Shown here piece by piece: positions 54,108 through 64,000 of a DNA stretch of 64,000 nucleotides. This stretch comes from Balanoglossus misakiensis (lineage: Eukaryota; Hemichordata). Numbering within the stretch: the stretch's first letter is position 1; every line of letters begins with the position of its first letter. The notes beneath the pieces are model-generated. The model did not search any database. It was not told the DNA's origin and saw only the letters and a program-made list of their open reading frames with translations. Position numbers and translations under genes: made by a program. The DNA is taken from assembly GCA_040954595.2 (NCBI GenBank), contig CM082589.2:12338001-12402000 (forward strand). The letters run 5' to 3'.

Positions 54108-54229
54108 CCATTGATCAGTTATACTCTATGCCTTGTCAAAATGTGGTGGCACATGCGTTGCGTGAGTCGGCTGTTTCCAGTTTGACTGTATGTGTGCCGA
54201 ATGCTTCACTGGTGCCACATGTACAATGC
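54108..54229 (+). pseudogene. EGF-like exon with TGA and 2-bp insertion (U3)
   Basis: This copy of 16087-16206 has gt inserted after CQN (near 54142) plus the shared TGA. The length of 122 bp breaks the phase. Confidence 0.68.
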
Positions 54230-54742
54230 GTAAGTACAAACCAATATTATTTTATTCAATGCAAAACACTTGTTATGTATTATATAATATAAATATGGTA
54301 CACATATTAAAGCCCTGGTAACTCAAACTTTGGGCTAGCTTAATGTTATCACTATTTTCGTTTTCGGTTGCAACTGTGGTTTCTTGTCGCACTCTAAAGG
54401 ATTTCACAGCATTTGGTTTTTCAAAACAGCCCTTTGGTTGTTGTCAGGTATACATGTACACGACTGCTGAGTGTAGTTTGTAGATTCTGTAATTTTGACA
54501 ATACCTTGACTGCACTGTTCTAGTGATTTTCTGTAGATTTTAATTCCTGCTTTTTCAAAATAATGTTCAGAAGTTCTCAGCTTTCTCAACAACCCATACA
54601 GGAAACCGGCAATGGTGTGGATTTTCACATCCCATTTATTTTGATGGGCCTTTATCAGTGAATTTGTGTGTCTGTGTGTTTCAGTGCTTTGAGCCTATAG
54701 TGATGTTTTCCTGCTCAATATTCTTTCTTTTTGTCTATACAG
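54230..54742. other. Intron holding the right edge of the tandem array
   Basis: Homology to the units ends at 54515. From 54516 the sequence is unique in the window; no feature is recognised before the next exon. Confidence 0.75.
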
Positions 54743-54873
54743 GAATCAACCAGACAACCAGTGTGTACCCTCTCCTTGCCTAAACAGTGGAATTTGCTCG
54801 CAAGTACCGGGTTCCTGTACACAGTTTACATGTTATTGTTTCAACTGCTCTACTGGTGACACATGCACTGACC
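54743..54873 (+). pseudogene. Diverged EGF-like exon with 8-bp insertion
   Basis: The acceptor is tctatacag and the donor is C|GTAAGC. After the start GAATCAACCAGACAACCAG, which holds a near-duplicated aaccag, the frame reads NQCVPSPCLNSGICSQVP, GSCTQFTCYC and FNCSTGDTCTD with all eight Cys. The length is 131 bp, i.e. 123 plus 8, so the start phase does not match the other exons unless a different acceptor is used. It has no close copy in the units. Confidence 0.68.
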
Positions 54874-54913
54874 GTAAGCCTATAACCCCAATTTCTATGG
54901 TTTTCTGTAACAT

Positions 54914-54985
54914 TTTAACATTTATTATTAGAGAGTGATGCAGAGAGAGAATGGGATGGAGAGAGGGGGAGGAGAAGAGAGAGTT
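54914..54985. repeat. Boundary segment repeated in the satellite (copy 1)
   Basis: It comprises tttaacatttattattagag and a GA-rich run (gagagagaatgggatggaga). The same segment recurs at 58841 and 62601, each time followed by the satellite. Confidence 0.85.
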
Positions 54986-56631
54986 CAAGGGTCAAGGGTT
55001 AGAGTTCAAGGGTCTAAGGTCAAGGGTTGGAGATCAAGGGTCAAGGGTTAGAGTTCAAGGGTCTAAGGTCAAGGGTTGGAGATCAAGAGTCAAGGGTAAG
55101 AGTTCAAGGGTCAAGGGTTAGCGTTCAAGGGTCAAAGTTCAAGGGTCAAAGTTCAAGGGTTAAGTTAAAGAGTTGGAGATCGAGGTCAAAGGGTCAAGGG
55201 TAAGAGCTCAAGGGTCAAGGGTTGGAGTTCATGGGTCAAAGGTTCAATGGTTAGAGTCCAAGGTTCAAGGGGTCAAGGGTTAGAGTTAAAGAGTTGGAGA
55301 TCGAGGGTCAAGGGTAAGAGCTCAAGGGTCAAGGGTTAGAGTTCATGGGTCAAACATTCAATGGTTAGAGTCCAAGGTTCAAGGGGTCAAAGATCAAAGG
55401 TTAGAGTTCAATGGTCAAAGGTCAAGGGTTAGAGTTCAAGAGTTGGAGATCGAGGGTCAAGGGGGTCAAGGGTATGAGCACAAGGATCAAGGGTTAGAGT
55501 TCAATGGTCAAGGGGTCAAGGGTCAAGGATTTGAGTTCAACGGTCAAGGGTTAAAGTTCACGAGCCAATGATTTGAGTTCAAGGGTCAAAGGTCAAGGGT
55601 ATGAGTTCAAGAGTTGGAGATCGAGGGTCAAGGGGGTCAAGGGTCAAGGGTATGAGCACAAGGATCAAGGGTTAGAGTTCAATGGTCGAGGGGTCAAGGG
55701 TCAAGGATTTGAGTTCAACGTTCAAGGGTTAGAGTTCACGAGCCAAGGATTTGAGTTCAAGGGTCAAAGGTCAAGGGTTAGAGTTCAAGGGGTCAAGGTC
55801 AAGGATTATAGTTGATGGGTCAACAGTTGGCGTTCAAGGGTTAGAGTTTAATGGTCAAGGGTTCTAGGGTCAAGGGTTTAAAGGTCAAGCATTAAGGGTC
55901 AGTTGTCAAGTTTAGGGTTTAAGGGTCAAGAGTTTAGTTTCAAGGGTCAAGGGTTGGAGTTCATGGGTCAGAGGTTCAATGGTTAGAGTCCAAGGTTCAA
56001 GGGGTCAAGGATCAAGGGTTAGAGTTCAATGGTCAAGGGGTCAAGGATTTGAGTTCAACAGTCATAGGGTTAGAGTTCACGAGCCAATGATTTGGGTTCA
56101 AGGGTCAAAGGTCAAGGGTACGAGTTCAAGAGTTGGAGATCGAGGGTCAAGGGTCAAGGGTATGAGCACAAGGATCAAGGGTTAGAGTTCAATGGTCGAG
56201 GGGTCAAGGATTTGAGTTCAAGGGTCAAAGGTCAAGGGTTAGAGTTCAAGGGGTCAAGGGGCAAAGGTCAAGGATTATAGTTGATGGGTCAACAGTTGGC
56301 GTTCAAGGGTTAGAGTTTAATGGTCAAGGGTTCTAGGGTCAAGGGTTTAAAGGTCAAGCATTAAGGGTCAGTTGTCAAGTTTAGGGTTTAAGGGTCAAGA
56401 GTTTAGCTTCAAGGGTCAAGGGTTAGATTTCAAGGGTCAAAGGTCGAGGGTTAGAGATCAAATGTCAAGGGTAAGAGTTCAAGGGTCAAATGTTAGTGTT
56501 CAAGGGTTAGAGTTCAAGGGTCAAAGGTCAAGGGTTAGAGATCAAGAGTCAAGGGTAAGAGTTCAAGGGTCAAATGTTAGAGTTCAAGGGTCAAGGGTTA
56601 GAGTTCAATGGTCAAAGGTCAAGGGTTAGAG

Positions 56632-58430
56632 TTGAAGAGTTGGAGATCGAGGGTCAAGGGGTCAAGGGTAAGAGCTCAAGGTTCAAGGGTTGGAGTTCAT
56701 GGGTCAGAGGTTCAATGGTTTGAGTCCAAGGTTTAAGGGGTCAAGGATTAGAGTTCAAGGGTCAAAGGTCAAGGGTTTGAGTTCAAGAGTTGGAGATCGA
56801 GGGTCAAGGGGGTCAAGGGTTAGAGTCCAAGGTTCAAGGGGTCAAGGATCAAGGGTTAGAGTTCAATGGTCAAGGGGTCCTGGGTCAAGAATTTGAGTTC
56901 AAGGGTCAAAGGTCAAGAGTTAGAGTTCATGAGCCAAGGATTTGAGTTCAAGGGTTAGAGTTCACGAGTTGGAGATCAAGGGTCAAAGGTCAAGGATTAT
57001 AGTTGATGGGTCAACAGTTGACGTTCAAGGGTTAGAGTTTTAGGGTCAACGGTTAAAGGGTCAAGCATTAAGGGTCAGTTGTCAAGTTTAGGGTTTAAGG
57101 GTCAAGAGTTTTTTTAAGGGTCAAAGGTCAAAGGTCAAAGTTAGAGATCAAATGTCAAGGGTAAGAGTTCAAGGGTCAAGGGTAAGAGTTAAGGGTCAAG
57201 GGTAAGAGCTCATGGGTCAAGGGTTGGAGTTGAAGAGTTGGAGATCGAGGGTCAAGGGGTCAAGGGTAAGAGCTCAAGGGTCAAGGGTTGGAGTTCATGG
57301 GTCAGAGGTTCAATGGTTTGAGTCCAAGGTTTAAGGGGTCAAGGATTAGAGTTCAAGGGTCAAAGGTCAAGGGTTTGAGTTCAAGAGTTGGAGATCGAGG
57401 GTCAAGGGGGTCAAGGGTTAGAGTCCAAGGTTCAAGGGGTCAAGGATCAAGGGTTAGAGTTCAATGGTCAAGGGGTCCTGGGTCAAGAATTTGAGTTCAA
57501 GGGTCAAAGGTCAAGAGTTAGAGTTCATGAGCCAAGGATTTGAGTTCAAGGGTTAGAGTTCACGAGTTGGAGATCAAGGGTCAAAGGTCAAGGATAATAG
57601 TTGATGGGTCAACAGTTGACGTTCAAGGGTTAGAGTTTTAGGGTCAACGGTTAAAGGGTCAAGCATTAAGGGTCAGTTGTCAAGTTTAGGGTTTAAGGGT
57701 CAAGAGTTTTTTTCAAGGGTCAAAGGTCAAAGGTCAAAAGTTAGAGATCAAATGTCAAGGGTAAGAGTTCAAGGGTCAAGGGTAAGAGTTAAGGGTCAAG
57801 GGTAAGAGCTCATGGGTCAAGGGTTGGAGTTGAAGAGTTGGAGATCGAGGGTCAAGGGGTCAAGGGTAAGAGCTCAAGGGTCAAGGGTTGGAGTTCATGG
57901 GTCAGAGGTTCAATGGTTTGAGTCCAAGGTTTAAGGGGTCAAGGATTAGAGTTCAAGGGTCAAAGGTCAAGGGTTTGAGTTCAAGAGTTGGAGATCGAGG
58001 GTCAAGGTGGTCAAGGGTTAGAGTCCAAGGTTCAAGGGGTCAAGGATCAAGGGTTAGAGTTCAATGGTCAAGGGGTCCTGGGTCAAGAATTTGAGTTCAA
58101 GGGTCAAAGGTCAAGAGTTAGAGTTCATGAGCCAAGGATTTGAGTTCAAGGGTTAGAGTTCACGAGTTGGAGATCAAGGGTCAAAGGTCAAGGATTATAG
58201 TTGATGGGTCAACAGTTGACGTTCAAGGGTTAGAGTTTAAGGGTCAACGGTTAAAGGGTCAAGCATTAAGGGTCAGTTGTCAAGTTTAGGGTTTAAGGGT
58301 CAAGAGTTTTTTTCAAGGGTCAAAGGTCAAAGGTCAAAAGTTAGAGATCAAATGTCAAGGGTAAGAGTTCAAGGGTCAAGGGTAAGAGTTAAGGGTCAAG
58401 GGTAAGAGCTCATGGGTCAAGGGTTGGAGT
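56632..58430 (+). repeat. Three ~600-bp higher-order repeats
   Basis: Near-identical blocks start at about 56632, 57230 and 57830 (period 598-600), each with gagatcgagggtcaaggggtc, a gggtcctgggtcaagaatttg piece and a gtcaagtttagggttta piece. Partial relatives occur at 61230-62200. Confidence 0.88.
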
Positions 58431-58840
58431 TCATGGGTCAAAGGTTCAATGGTTAGAGTCCAAGGTTAAAGTGGTCAAGGGGTCATAGGTCAAGGGTTAG
58501 AATTTAAGTGTTGGAGATGGGTCAACAGTTGGCGTTCAAGGGTTAGAGTTTAATGGTCAAGGGTTTAAGGGTGAAGCAGGGTCAGTGGCAAGGTTCAAGG
58601 GTCAAGAGTTTTGGGTTCAAGGGTCAAAGGTCAAGGGTGAGAGATCATGACTCAAGGGTCAAATGTTAGAGTTCAAGAGTGAAGGATTAGAGTTCAAGGT
58701 TCAAAGGTCAAGGGTCAAAGATCAAGGATTATAGTTGATGGGTCAACAGTTGGCGTTCAAGGGTTAGAGTTTAATGGTCAAGGGTTCTAGGGTCAAGGGT
58801 TTAAGGGTCAAGCATTAAGGCTCAGTTGTCAAGTTTAGGG

Positions 58841-61800
58841 TTTAACATTTATTATTAGAGAGTGATGGAGAGAGAGAATGGGATGGAGAGTGAGGGGGAG
58901 GAGAAAAGAGAGTTCAAGGGTTAGAGTTCAAGGGTCAAAGATCAAGGGTTAGAGATCAATAGTCAAGGGTAAGAGTTTAAGGGTCAAAGGTCAAGGGTTA
59001 GAGTTAAAGAGTTGGAGATTGAGGGTCAAAGGTTCAAGGGTAAGAGCTCAAGGGTCAAGGGTTGGAGTTCATGGGTCAAAGGTTCAATGGCCAGAGTCCA
59101 AGGTTCAAGGGGTCAAGAGTTAGAGTTCAAGAGTTGGAGATCGAGGGTCAAGGGGTCAAGGGTAAGAGCTCAAGGGTCAAGGGTTAGAGTTCATGGGTCA
59201 AAGGTTCAATGGTTAGAGTCCAATGATCAAGGGTTAGAGTTCAATGGTCAAGGGTCAAGGGTTAGAGTTCAAGAGTTTTAGATCGAGGGTCAAGGTGGTC
59301 AAGGGTCAAGGCTATGAGCACAAGGATCAAGGGTTAGAGTTCAATGGTCAAGGGGTCAAGGGTCAAGGATTTGAGTTCAACGGTCAAGGGTTAGAGTTCA
59401 CCAGCCAAGGATTTGAGTTCAAGGGTCAAAGGTCAAGGGTTAGAGTTCAAGAGTTGGAGATCAAGGGGTCAAGGGTCAAAGGTCAAGGATTACAGTTGAT
59501 GGGTCAACAGTTGGCGTTCAAGGGTTAGAGTTTAATGGTCAAGGGTTCAAGGGTTAGAGATCAAAAATCCAGGGTAAAAGTTCAAGGGTCAAATGTTAGA
59601 GTTCAAAGGTCAAGGGTTAGAGTTCAAGGGTCGAGGGTTGGAGTTCATGGGTTAGAGGTTCAATGGTTAGAGTCCAAGGTTCAAGCGGTATAGGATCAAG
59701 GATTAGAGGTCAAGGGTTAGAGTTTAAGAGTTGGAGATCGAGGGTCAAGGGTCAAAGGTCAATGATTATAGTTGATGAGTCAACAGTTGGCGTTCAAGGG
59801 TTAGAGTTTAATGGTCAAGGGTTAGGGTTAGGGTTTTGGGTTCAAGGGTTAGATTTCAATGGTCAAAGGTCAAGGGTTAGAGTTCACGAGCCAAGGGTTA
59901 GAGTTCAAGCGACAAAGGTCAGGGGTATGAGTTCAAGAGTTGGAGATCAAGGGTCAAGGGGGTCAAGGGTCAAGGGTATGAGCACAAGGATCAAGGGTTA
60001 GAGTTCAATGGTCAAAGGGTCAAGGGTCAAGGATTTGAGTTCAACGGTCAAGGGTTAGAGTTCACGAGCCAATGATTTGAGTTCAAGGGTCAAAGGTCAA
60101 GGGTATGAGTTCAAGAGTTGGAGATCGAGGGTCAAGGGGGTCAAGGGTATGAGCACAAGGATCAAGGGTTAGAGTTCAATGGTCGAGGGGTCAAGGGTCA
60201 AGGATTTGAGTTCAACGGTCAAGGGTTAGAGTTCACGAGCCAAGGTTTGAGTTCAAGGGTCAAAGGTCAAGGGTTAGAGTTCAAGGGGTCAAGGTCAAGG
60301 ATTATAGTTGATGGGTCAACAGTTGGCGTTCAAAGGTTAGAGTTTAATGGTCAAGGGTTCTAGGGTCAAGGGTTTAAAGGTCAAGCATTAAGGGTCAGTT
60401 GTCAAGTTTAGGGTTTAAGGGTCAAGAGTTTAGTTTCAAGGGTCAAGGGTTGGAGTTCATGGGTCAGAGGTTCAATGGTTAGTGTCCAAGTTTCAAGGGG
60501 TCAAGGATCAAGGGTTAGAGTTCAATGGTCAAAGGTCAAGGGTTAGAGTTCAAGAGTTTGAGATCGAAGGTCAAGGGTCAAGGGTATGAGCACAAGGATA
60601 AAGGGTTAGAGTTCAATGGTCAAGGGGTCAAGGGTCAAGGATTTGAGTTCAACGGTCAAGGGTTAGAGTTCACGAGCCAATGATTTGGATTCAAGGGTCA
60701 AAGGTCAAGGGTACGAGTTCAAGAGTTGGAGATTGAGGGTCAAGGGGGTCAAGGGTCAAGGGTATGAGCACAAGGATCAAGGATTTGAGTTCAATGGTCG
60801 AGGGGTCAATGGTCAAGGATTTGAGTTCAAGGGTCAAAGGTCAAGGGTTAGAGTTTAAGGGGTCAAGGCGCAAAGGTCAAGGATTATAGTTGATGGGTCA
60901 ACAGTTGCCGTTCAAGGGTTAGAGTTTAATGGTCAAGGGTTCTAGGGTCAAGGGTTTAAAGATCAAGCATTAAGGGTCAGTTGTCAAGTTTAGGGTTTAA
61001 GGGTCAAGAGTTTAGTTTCAAGGGGTCAAGGGTTAGATTTCAAGGGTCAAAGGTCGAGGGTTAGAGATCAAATGTCAAGGGTAAGAGTTCAAGGGTCAAA
61101 TGTTAGAGTTCAAGGGTCAAAGGTCAAGGGTTAGAGATCAAGAGTCAAGGGTAAGAGTTCAAGGGTCAAATGTTAGAGTTCAAGGGTCAAGGGTTAGAGT
61201 TCAATGGTCAAAGGTCAAGGGTTAGAGTTGAAGAGTTGGAGATCGAGGGTCAAGGGGTCAAGGGTAAGAGCTCAAGGGTCAAGGGTTGCAGTTCATGGGT
61301 CAGAGGTTCAATGGTTTGAGTCAAAGGTTCAAGGGGTCAAGGATTAGAGTTCAAGGGTCAAAGGTCAAGGGTTAGAGTTCAAGAGTTGGAGATCGAGGGT
61401 CAAGGGGGTCAAGGGTTAGAGTCCAAGGTTCAAGGGGTCAAGGATCAAGAATTTGAGTTCAAGGGTCAAAGGTCAAGAGTTAGAGTTCACGAGCCAAGGA
61501 TTTGAGTTCAAGGGTTAGAGTTCACGAGTTGGAGATCAAGGGTCAAAGGTCAAGGATTATAGTTGATGGGTCAACAGTTGACGTTCAAGGGTTAGAGTTT
61601 AAGGGTCAACGGTTAAAGGGTCAAGCATTAAGGGTCAGTTGTCAAGTTTAGGGTTTAAGGGTCAAGAGTTTTTTTTCAAGGGTCAAAGGTCAAAGGTCAA
61701 GGGTTAGAGATCAAATGTCAAGGGTAAGAGTTCAAGGGTCAAGGGTAAGAGTTTAGGGTCAAGGGTAAGAGCTCATGGGTCAAGGGTTGGAGTTCATGGG

Positions 61801-62600
61801 TCAAAGGTTCAATGGTTAGAGTCCAAGGTTCAAGTGGTCAAGGGGTCAAAGGTCAAGGGTTAGAATTTAAGTGTTGGAGATCGAGGGTCAAGGGGTCAAG
61901 GGTCAAAGGTCAAGGATTATAGTTGATGGGTCAACAGTTGGCGTTCAAGGGTTAGAGTTTAAGGGTCAATGGTTAAAGGGTCAAGCATTAAGGGTCAGTT
62001 GTCAAGTTTAGGGTTTAAGGGTCAAGAGTTTTTTTCAAGGGTCAAAGGTCAAAGGTCAAAAGTTAGAGATCAAATGTCAAGGGTAAGAGTTCAAGGGTCA
62101 AGGGTAAGAGTTAAGGGTCAAGGGTAAGAGCTCATGGGTCAAGGGTTGGAGTTCATGGGTCAAAGGTTCAATGGTTAGAGTCCAAGGTTAAAGTGGTCAA
62201 GGGGTCATAGGTCAAGGGTTAGAATTTAAGTGTTTGAGATCGCGGGTCAAGGGGTCAAGGGTCAAGGATTATAGTTGATGGGTCAACAGTTGGCGTTCAA
62301 GGGTTAGAGTTTAATGGTCAAGGGTTTAAGGGTGAAGCAGGGTCAGTGGTAAGGTTCAAGGGTCAAGAGTTTTGGGTTCAAGGGTCAAAGGTCAAGGGTG
62401 TGAGATCATGACTCAAGGGTCAAATGTTAGAGTTCAAGAGTGAAGGATTAGAGTTCAAGGGTCAAAGGTCAAGGGTCAAAGATCAAGGATTATAGTTGAT
62501 GGGTCAACAGTTGGCGTTCAAGGGTTAGAGTTTAATGGTCAAGGGTTCTAGGGTCAAGGGTTTAAGGGTCAAACATTAAGGCTCAGTTGTCAAGTTTAGG
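58841..62600 (+). repeat. ~3.8-kb higher-order repeat unit
   Basis: It is bounded by the tttaacatttattattagag segment at 58841 and 62601. The next unit (62601 onward) repeats it closely: pieces at 59244-60001 reappear at about 63020-63792. The first interval (54914-58841) is 3927 bp. Confidence 0.88.
59819..59846 (+). repeat. Short telomere-like run in satellite
   Basis: gggttagggttagggtttt gives two to three TTAGGG-type units. It recurs at 63609-63632 in the next higher-order unit. Confidence 0.6.
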
Positions 62601-64000
62601 GTTTAACATTTATTATTAGAGAGTGATGGAGAGAGAGAATGGGATGGAGAGTGAGGGGGAGGAGAAGAGAGAGTTCAAGGATTAGAGTTCAAGGGTCAAA
62701 GATCAAGGGTTAGAGATCAATAGTCAAGGGTAAGAGTTCAAGGGTCAAGGGTCAAAGGTCAAGGGTTAGAGTTAAAGAGTTGTAGATTGAGTGTCAAAGG
62801 TTCAAGGGTAAGAGCTCAAGGGTCAAGGGTTGGAGTTCATGGGTCAAAGGTTCAATGGCCAGAGTCCAAGGTTCAAGGGGTCAAGAGTTAGAGTTCAAGA
62901 GTTGGAGATCGAGGGTCAAGGGGTCAAGGGTAAGAGCTCAAGGGTCAAGGGTTAGAGTTCATGGGTCAAAGGTTCAATGGTTAGAGTCCAAGGGTCAAGG
63001 GGTCAAGGATCAAGGGTTAGAGTTCAATGGTCAAGGGGTCAAGGGTCAAGGGTTAGAGTTCAAGAGTTTTAGATCGAGGGTCAAGGGGGTCAAGGGTCAA
63101 GGCTATGAGCACAAGGATCAAGGGTTAGAGTTCAATGGTCAAGGGGTCAAGGGTCAAGGATTTGAGTTCAACGGTCAAGGGTTAGAGTTCACCAGCCAAG
63201 GATTTGAGTTCAAGGGTCAAAGGTCAAGGGTTAGAGTTCAAGAGTTTGAGATCAAGGGGTCAAGGGTCAAAGGTCAAGGATTACAGTTGATGGGTCAACA
63301 GTTGGCGTTCAAGGGTTAGAGTTTAATGGTCAAGGGTTCAAGGGTTAGAGATCAAGAATCAAGGGTAAGAGTTCAAGGGTCAAATGTTAGAGTTCAAAGG
63401 TCAAGGGTTAGAGTTCAAGGGTCGAGGGTTGGAGTTCATGGGTTAGAGGTTCAATGGTTAGAGTCCAAGGTTCAAGCGGTATAGGATCAAGGATTAGAGG
63501 TCAAGGGTTAGAGTTTAAGAGTTGGAGATCGAGGGTCAAGGGTCAAAGGTCAATGATTATAGTTGATGGGTCAACAGTTGGCGTTCAAGGGTTAGAGTTT
63601 AATGGTCAAGGGTTAGGGTTAGGGTTTTGGGTTCAAGGGTTAGATTTCAATTGTCAAAGGTCAAAGGTTAGAGTTCACGAGCCAAGGGTTAGAGTTCGAG
63701 CAACAAAGGTCAGGGGTATGAGTTCAAGAGTTGGAGATCAAGGGTCAAGGGGGTCAAGGGTCAAGGGTATGAGCACAAGGATCAAGGGTTAGAGTTCAAT
63801 GGTCGAGGGGTCAAGGGTCAAGGATTTGAGTTCAACGGTCAAGGGTTAGAGTTCACGAGCCAAGGTTTGAGTTCAAGGGTCAAAGGTCAAGGGTAAGAGT
63901 TCAAGGGGTCAAGGATTATAGTTGATGGGTCAACAGTTGGCGTTCAAGGGTTAGAGTTTAATGGTCAAGGGTTCTAGGGTCAAGGGTTAAAAGGTCAAGC

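Larger units (their letters stand above)
37701..54515 (+). repeat. Tandem unit U3 (diverged, truncated at its right edge)
   Basis: The third copy has the same order but more differences. It keeps a longer gag remnant (39781-40839) and a LINE copy with endonuclease and RT domains (42367-44391). It carries three TTAA-flanked insertions. It lacks the 427-bp MITE, the 455-bp LINE fragment and the 1836 EGF exon. Homology to U1 and U2 ends at 54515, matching U1 16492 and U2 36108, so the last three EGF exons of the other units are absent. Confidence 0.92.
54980..64000 (+). repeat. Heptamer-based satellite (AAGGGTC-like), runs off the window end
   Basis: The array is built of 7-mers close to AAGGGTC, AAGGGTT, AGAGTTC, AAAGGTC and GGAGATC, most often grouped as 21-mers. 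Because 3 x 7 = 21, each frame translates into the same heptapeptide type (KGQGSRV, GQGLEF and variants), giving many open plus-strand frames with no start context, splice pattern or domain. No gene is supported. Confidence 0.95.

Noticed and set aside
55573-63792. Many plus-strand open frames of 60-154 aa in the satellite (SRVKGQG/GLEFKGQ repeats)
   Set aside because: They follow from the heptamer repeat read in any frame, have no splice or start context, and lie in an intron-side satellite.
1-64000. tRNA, rRNA, CRISPR or bacterial-type operon features
   Set aside because: None could be seen; the window has eukaryotic intron structure and repeats throughout.

Overview
The window is eukaryotic (metazoan) genomic DNA from an intron-rich, repeat-rich genome. 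Short Cys-rich exons of 117-141 bp are bounded by AG/GT splice sites with phase-1 introns. Mobile elements are of invertebrate type: an L2/CR1-like LINE, a small Ty3/gypsy-like LTR element, TTAA-type and foldback MITEs. I would guess a marine invertebrate, perhaps a non-vertebrate deuterostome, but nothing here fixes the species. No prokaryotic genes, CRISPR arrays, tRNA or rRNA genes were seen.

Positions 1-54515 hold a direct tandem array with a period near 19.6 kb: U1 (1-18079), U2 (18080-37700) and U3 (37701-54515). U1 and U2 are nearly identical and differ mainly by a 1.6 kb gap in U1. U3 is more diverged and differs by several insertions and deletions. Each unit carries on the plus strand, in order, two EGF-like exons, a possible Cys-free 141-bp exon, six GCC2/GCC3 (ephrin-receptor-like) Cys-rich exons, then up to twelve EGF-like exons. 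The EGF modules are unusual. The best ones have eight cysteines with spacing C-x4-C-x5-C-x4/6-C-x4-C-x-C-x2-C-x5-C, which is a normal six-Cys EGF plus one extra Cys before C4 and one between C5 and C6.

The array looks like a decayed, or partly decayed, large extracellular matrix or receptor-type gene. About seven EGF exons per unit are fully open. The others carry a single stop, a 1-2 nt frameshift or a lost splice site, and most of these lesions are shared by all copies, so they predate the duplications. Later lesions are unit-specific (Cys replacements, a 33-bp in-frame deletion, a 5-bp deletion, a 1145-bp deletion). Insertions present in some units and absent in others act as natural empty/filled-site comparisons: a 427-bp foldback MITE with a 10-bp target duplication, an L2 fragment, and three TTAA-flanked elements found only in U3.

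Right of the array edge (54516) lies one diverged EGF exon (54743-54873). In its downstream intron a satellite starts near 54980 and runs to the end of the window. Its base unit is a heptamer close to AAGGGTC, usually grouped as 21-mers, with higher-order repeats of about 600 bp and about 3.8 kb. The heptamer period makes the satellite a near-continuous run of nuclear-receptor half-sites in DR1 spacing. The long open frames inside it are a by-product of the heptamer and are not treated as genes.
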